The notes under the pieces were generated by a model. That model was not told where the DNA came from and made no database searches. It saw only the letters and a list, made by a program, of their open reading frames with translations. A stretch of 6,159 nt of DNA from assembly GCA_038258095.1 (NCBI GenBank), contig JBBSQE010000176.1:1-6159 (forward strand), in the 5' to 3' direction. The position numbers were made by a program, and so were the translations under genes. Positions 5,590-6,159 of the stretch are shown one piece after another. The stretch's first letter is position 1; every line of letters starts with the position of its first letter. The stretch comes from JBBSQE01 sp038258095 (GTDB lineage: Bacteria; Actinomycetota; Thermoleophilia; Solirubrobacterales; 70-9).

Positions 5590-6159
5590 TTGGCAGACGA
5601 AGACGCAACCGCGGAGCTGAGCCCGGCGGCACCTGACGGCCGTGGATCCCGCCCGTCGCTTCCCGATTCCGCAACCTCGCGGGAGCTCCTGCGCCAGATG
5701 GCCCTGATCCGCCGCTTCGAAGAGGAAGCCGGGCGCCAGTACCAAAAGGCCAAGGCGGGCGGGTTCCTTCACCTCGCGATCGGCGAGGAGGCAACGATCG
5801 TCGGCACCACCTCCGTGATGTCGCCGCAGGACTACCTGATCGGCACCTACCGCACCCACGGACACGCGATCGCCCGCGGGACCGACCCGAAGCGGGTCAT
5901 GGCCGAGCTGTTCGGCCGCGTCGAGGGGACGAGCGGCGGCCGAGGCGGCTCGATGCACATCTTCGACGCCGAGACGCGCTTCATGGGCGGCTACGGGATC
6001 GTCGGCGGCAACCTGCCGCTTGCGGCCGGCCTGGCGCTCGCATCCGACTACCGGGGGGAGGACGCGGTGACGGTCTGCATGTTCGGCGACGGCGCGTCGA
6101 ACACCGGCAACTTCGGCGCGCCGATGAACCTCGCGGCGCTCTGGTCCCTCCCGGTCGTC
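5590..6159 (+). CDS. pdhA: Pyruvate/acetoin dehydrogenase E1 component, alpha subunit (N-terminal part)
   Basis: The frame is open to the window edge: 190 residues, a bit over half of the usual 320-370. E1 alpha pairs with E1 beta to decarboxylate a 2-oxoacid using thiamine diphosphate and pass the acyl group to lipoyl-E2. Visible motifs: FLHLAIGEEA around residues 58-67; YRTHGH with the cofactor-side H90; the conserved loop GGRGGSMH; and GDG at 166-168, the start of the ThDP/Mg motif GDGASNTGNFGAPMNLA, whose closing Asn lies beyond the window. The N-terminal 35 or so residues are acidic and Pro/Ser-rich, probably flexible. TTG at 5590 is preferred because AAAGGAG ends 4 bases upstream; an in-frame GTG at 5572 overlaps the -10. 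Pyruvate and acetoin E1 alpha are hard to separate on sequence; lpdA nearby fits both. Branched-chain E1 is less likely. Confidence 0.92.
   Translation, partial: MADEDATAELSPAAPDGRGSRPSLPDSATSRELLRQMALIRRFEEEAGRQYQKAKAGGFLHLAIGEEATIVGTTSVMSPQDYLIGTYRTHGHAIARGTDPKRVMAELFGRVEGTSGGRGGSMHIFDAETRFMGGYGIVGGNLPLAAGLALASDYRGEDAVTVCMFGDGASNTGNFGAPMNLAALWSLPVV

Noticed and set aside
4301..5794. 497-residue minus-strand open frame antisense to GH31 and E1 alpha
   Set aside because: It is Arg/Pro/Gly-rich with no recognisable domain, and lies opposite well-supported genes. Long antisense frames are expected in G+C-rich DNA.

Overview
The window is high-G+C bacterial DNA, about 60 to 80% G+C in the blocks I counted. 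Codon choice and promoter style suggest an actinobacterium, perhaps a deep-branching soil lineage such as Thermoleophilia. That placement is inference; there is no rRNA or marker gene here. Every stretch over 300 bases is coding.

Layout. Positions 1-165 hold the C-terminal end of an unrecognised small membrane protein. Next comes lpdA (198-1565), a complete dihydrolipoyl dehydrogenase, the E3 subunit of 2-oxoacid dehydrogenase complexes. Facing it on the minus strand is a type II toxin-antitoxin operon: a Phd/YefM-type antitoxin (2280-2008) and a PIN-domain VapC toxin (2005-1586). A DsbA/HCCA-isomerase-type thioredoxin-fold protein (2341-2943) diverges from the antitoxin. It is followed closely by a secreted glycoside hydrolase family 31 enzyme (2954-5461). 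The window ends inside the gene for the E1 alpha subunit of a pyruvate or acetoin dehydrogenase (5590 onward). That gene is open to the window edge and has no stop codon here.

How the parts relate. E3 and E1 alpha belong to the same kind of complex and share a strand, yet about 4 kb of unrelated cargo lies between them: TA module, isomerase and GH31. The TA module is lower in G+C than its neighbours and looks like an insertion. The isomerase and GH31 genes have their own promoters, so this is not one operon.

The most notable signal is regulatory. lpdA, the antitoxin, the isomerase and GH31 each have a TANNNT -10 hexamer followed by exactly 7 bases and then the start codon. This is the known actinobacterial pattern for leaderless mRNAs. 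It also corrects the start sites of the isomerase and GH31 genes. Only E1 alpha departs, with a -10, a very short leader and a Shine-Dalgarno. Twice a -10 element reuses a stop codon: the isomerase TAG for GH31, and the TAA of a possible 32-residue ORF for E1 alpha. The antitoxin start lies in a TGTACA palindrome, the core operator described for YefM-type antitoxins. I see no convincing wholly new system; the genes belong to known families.
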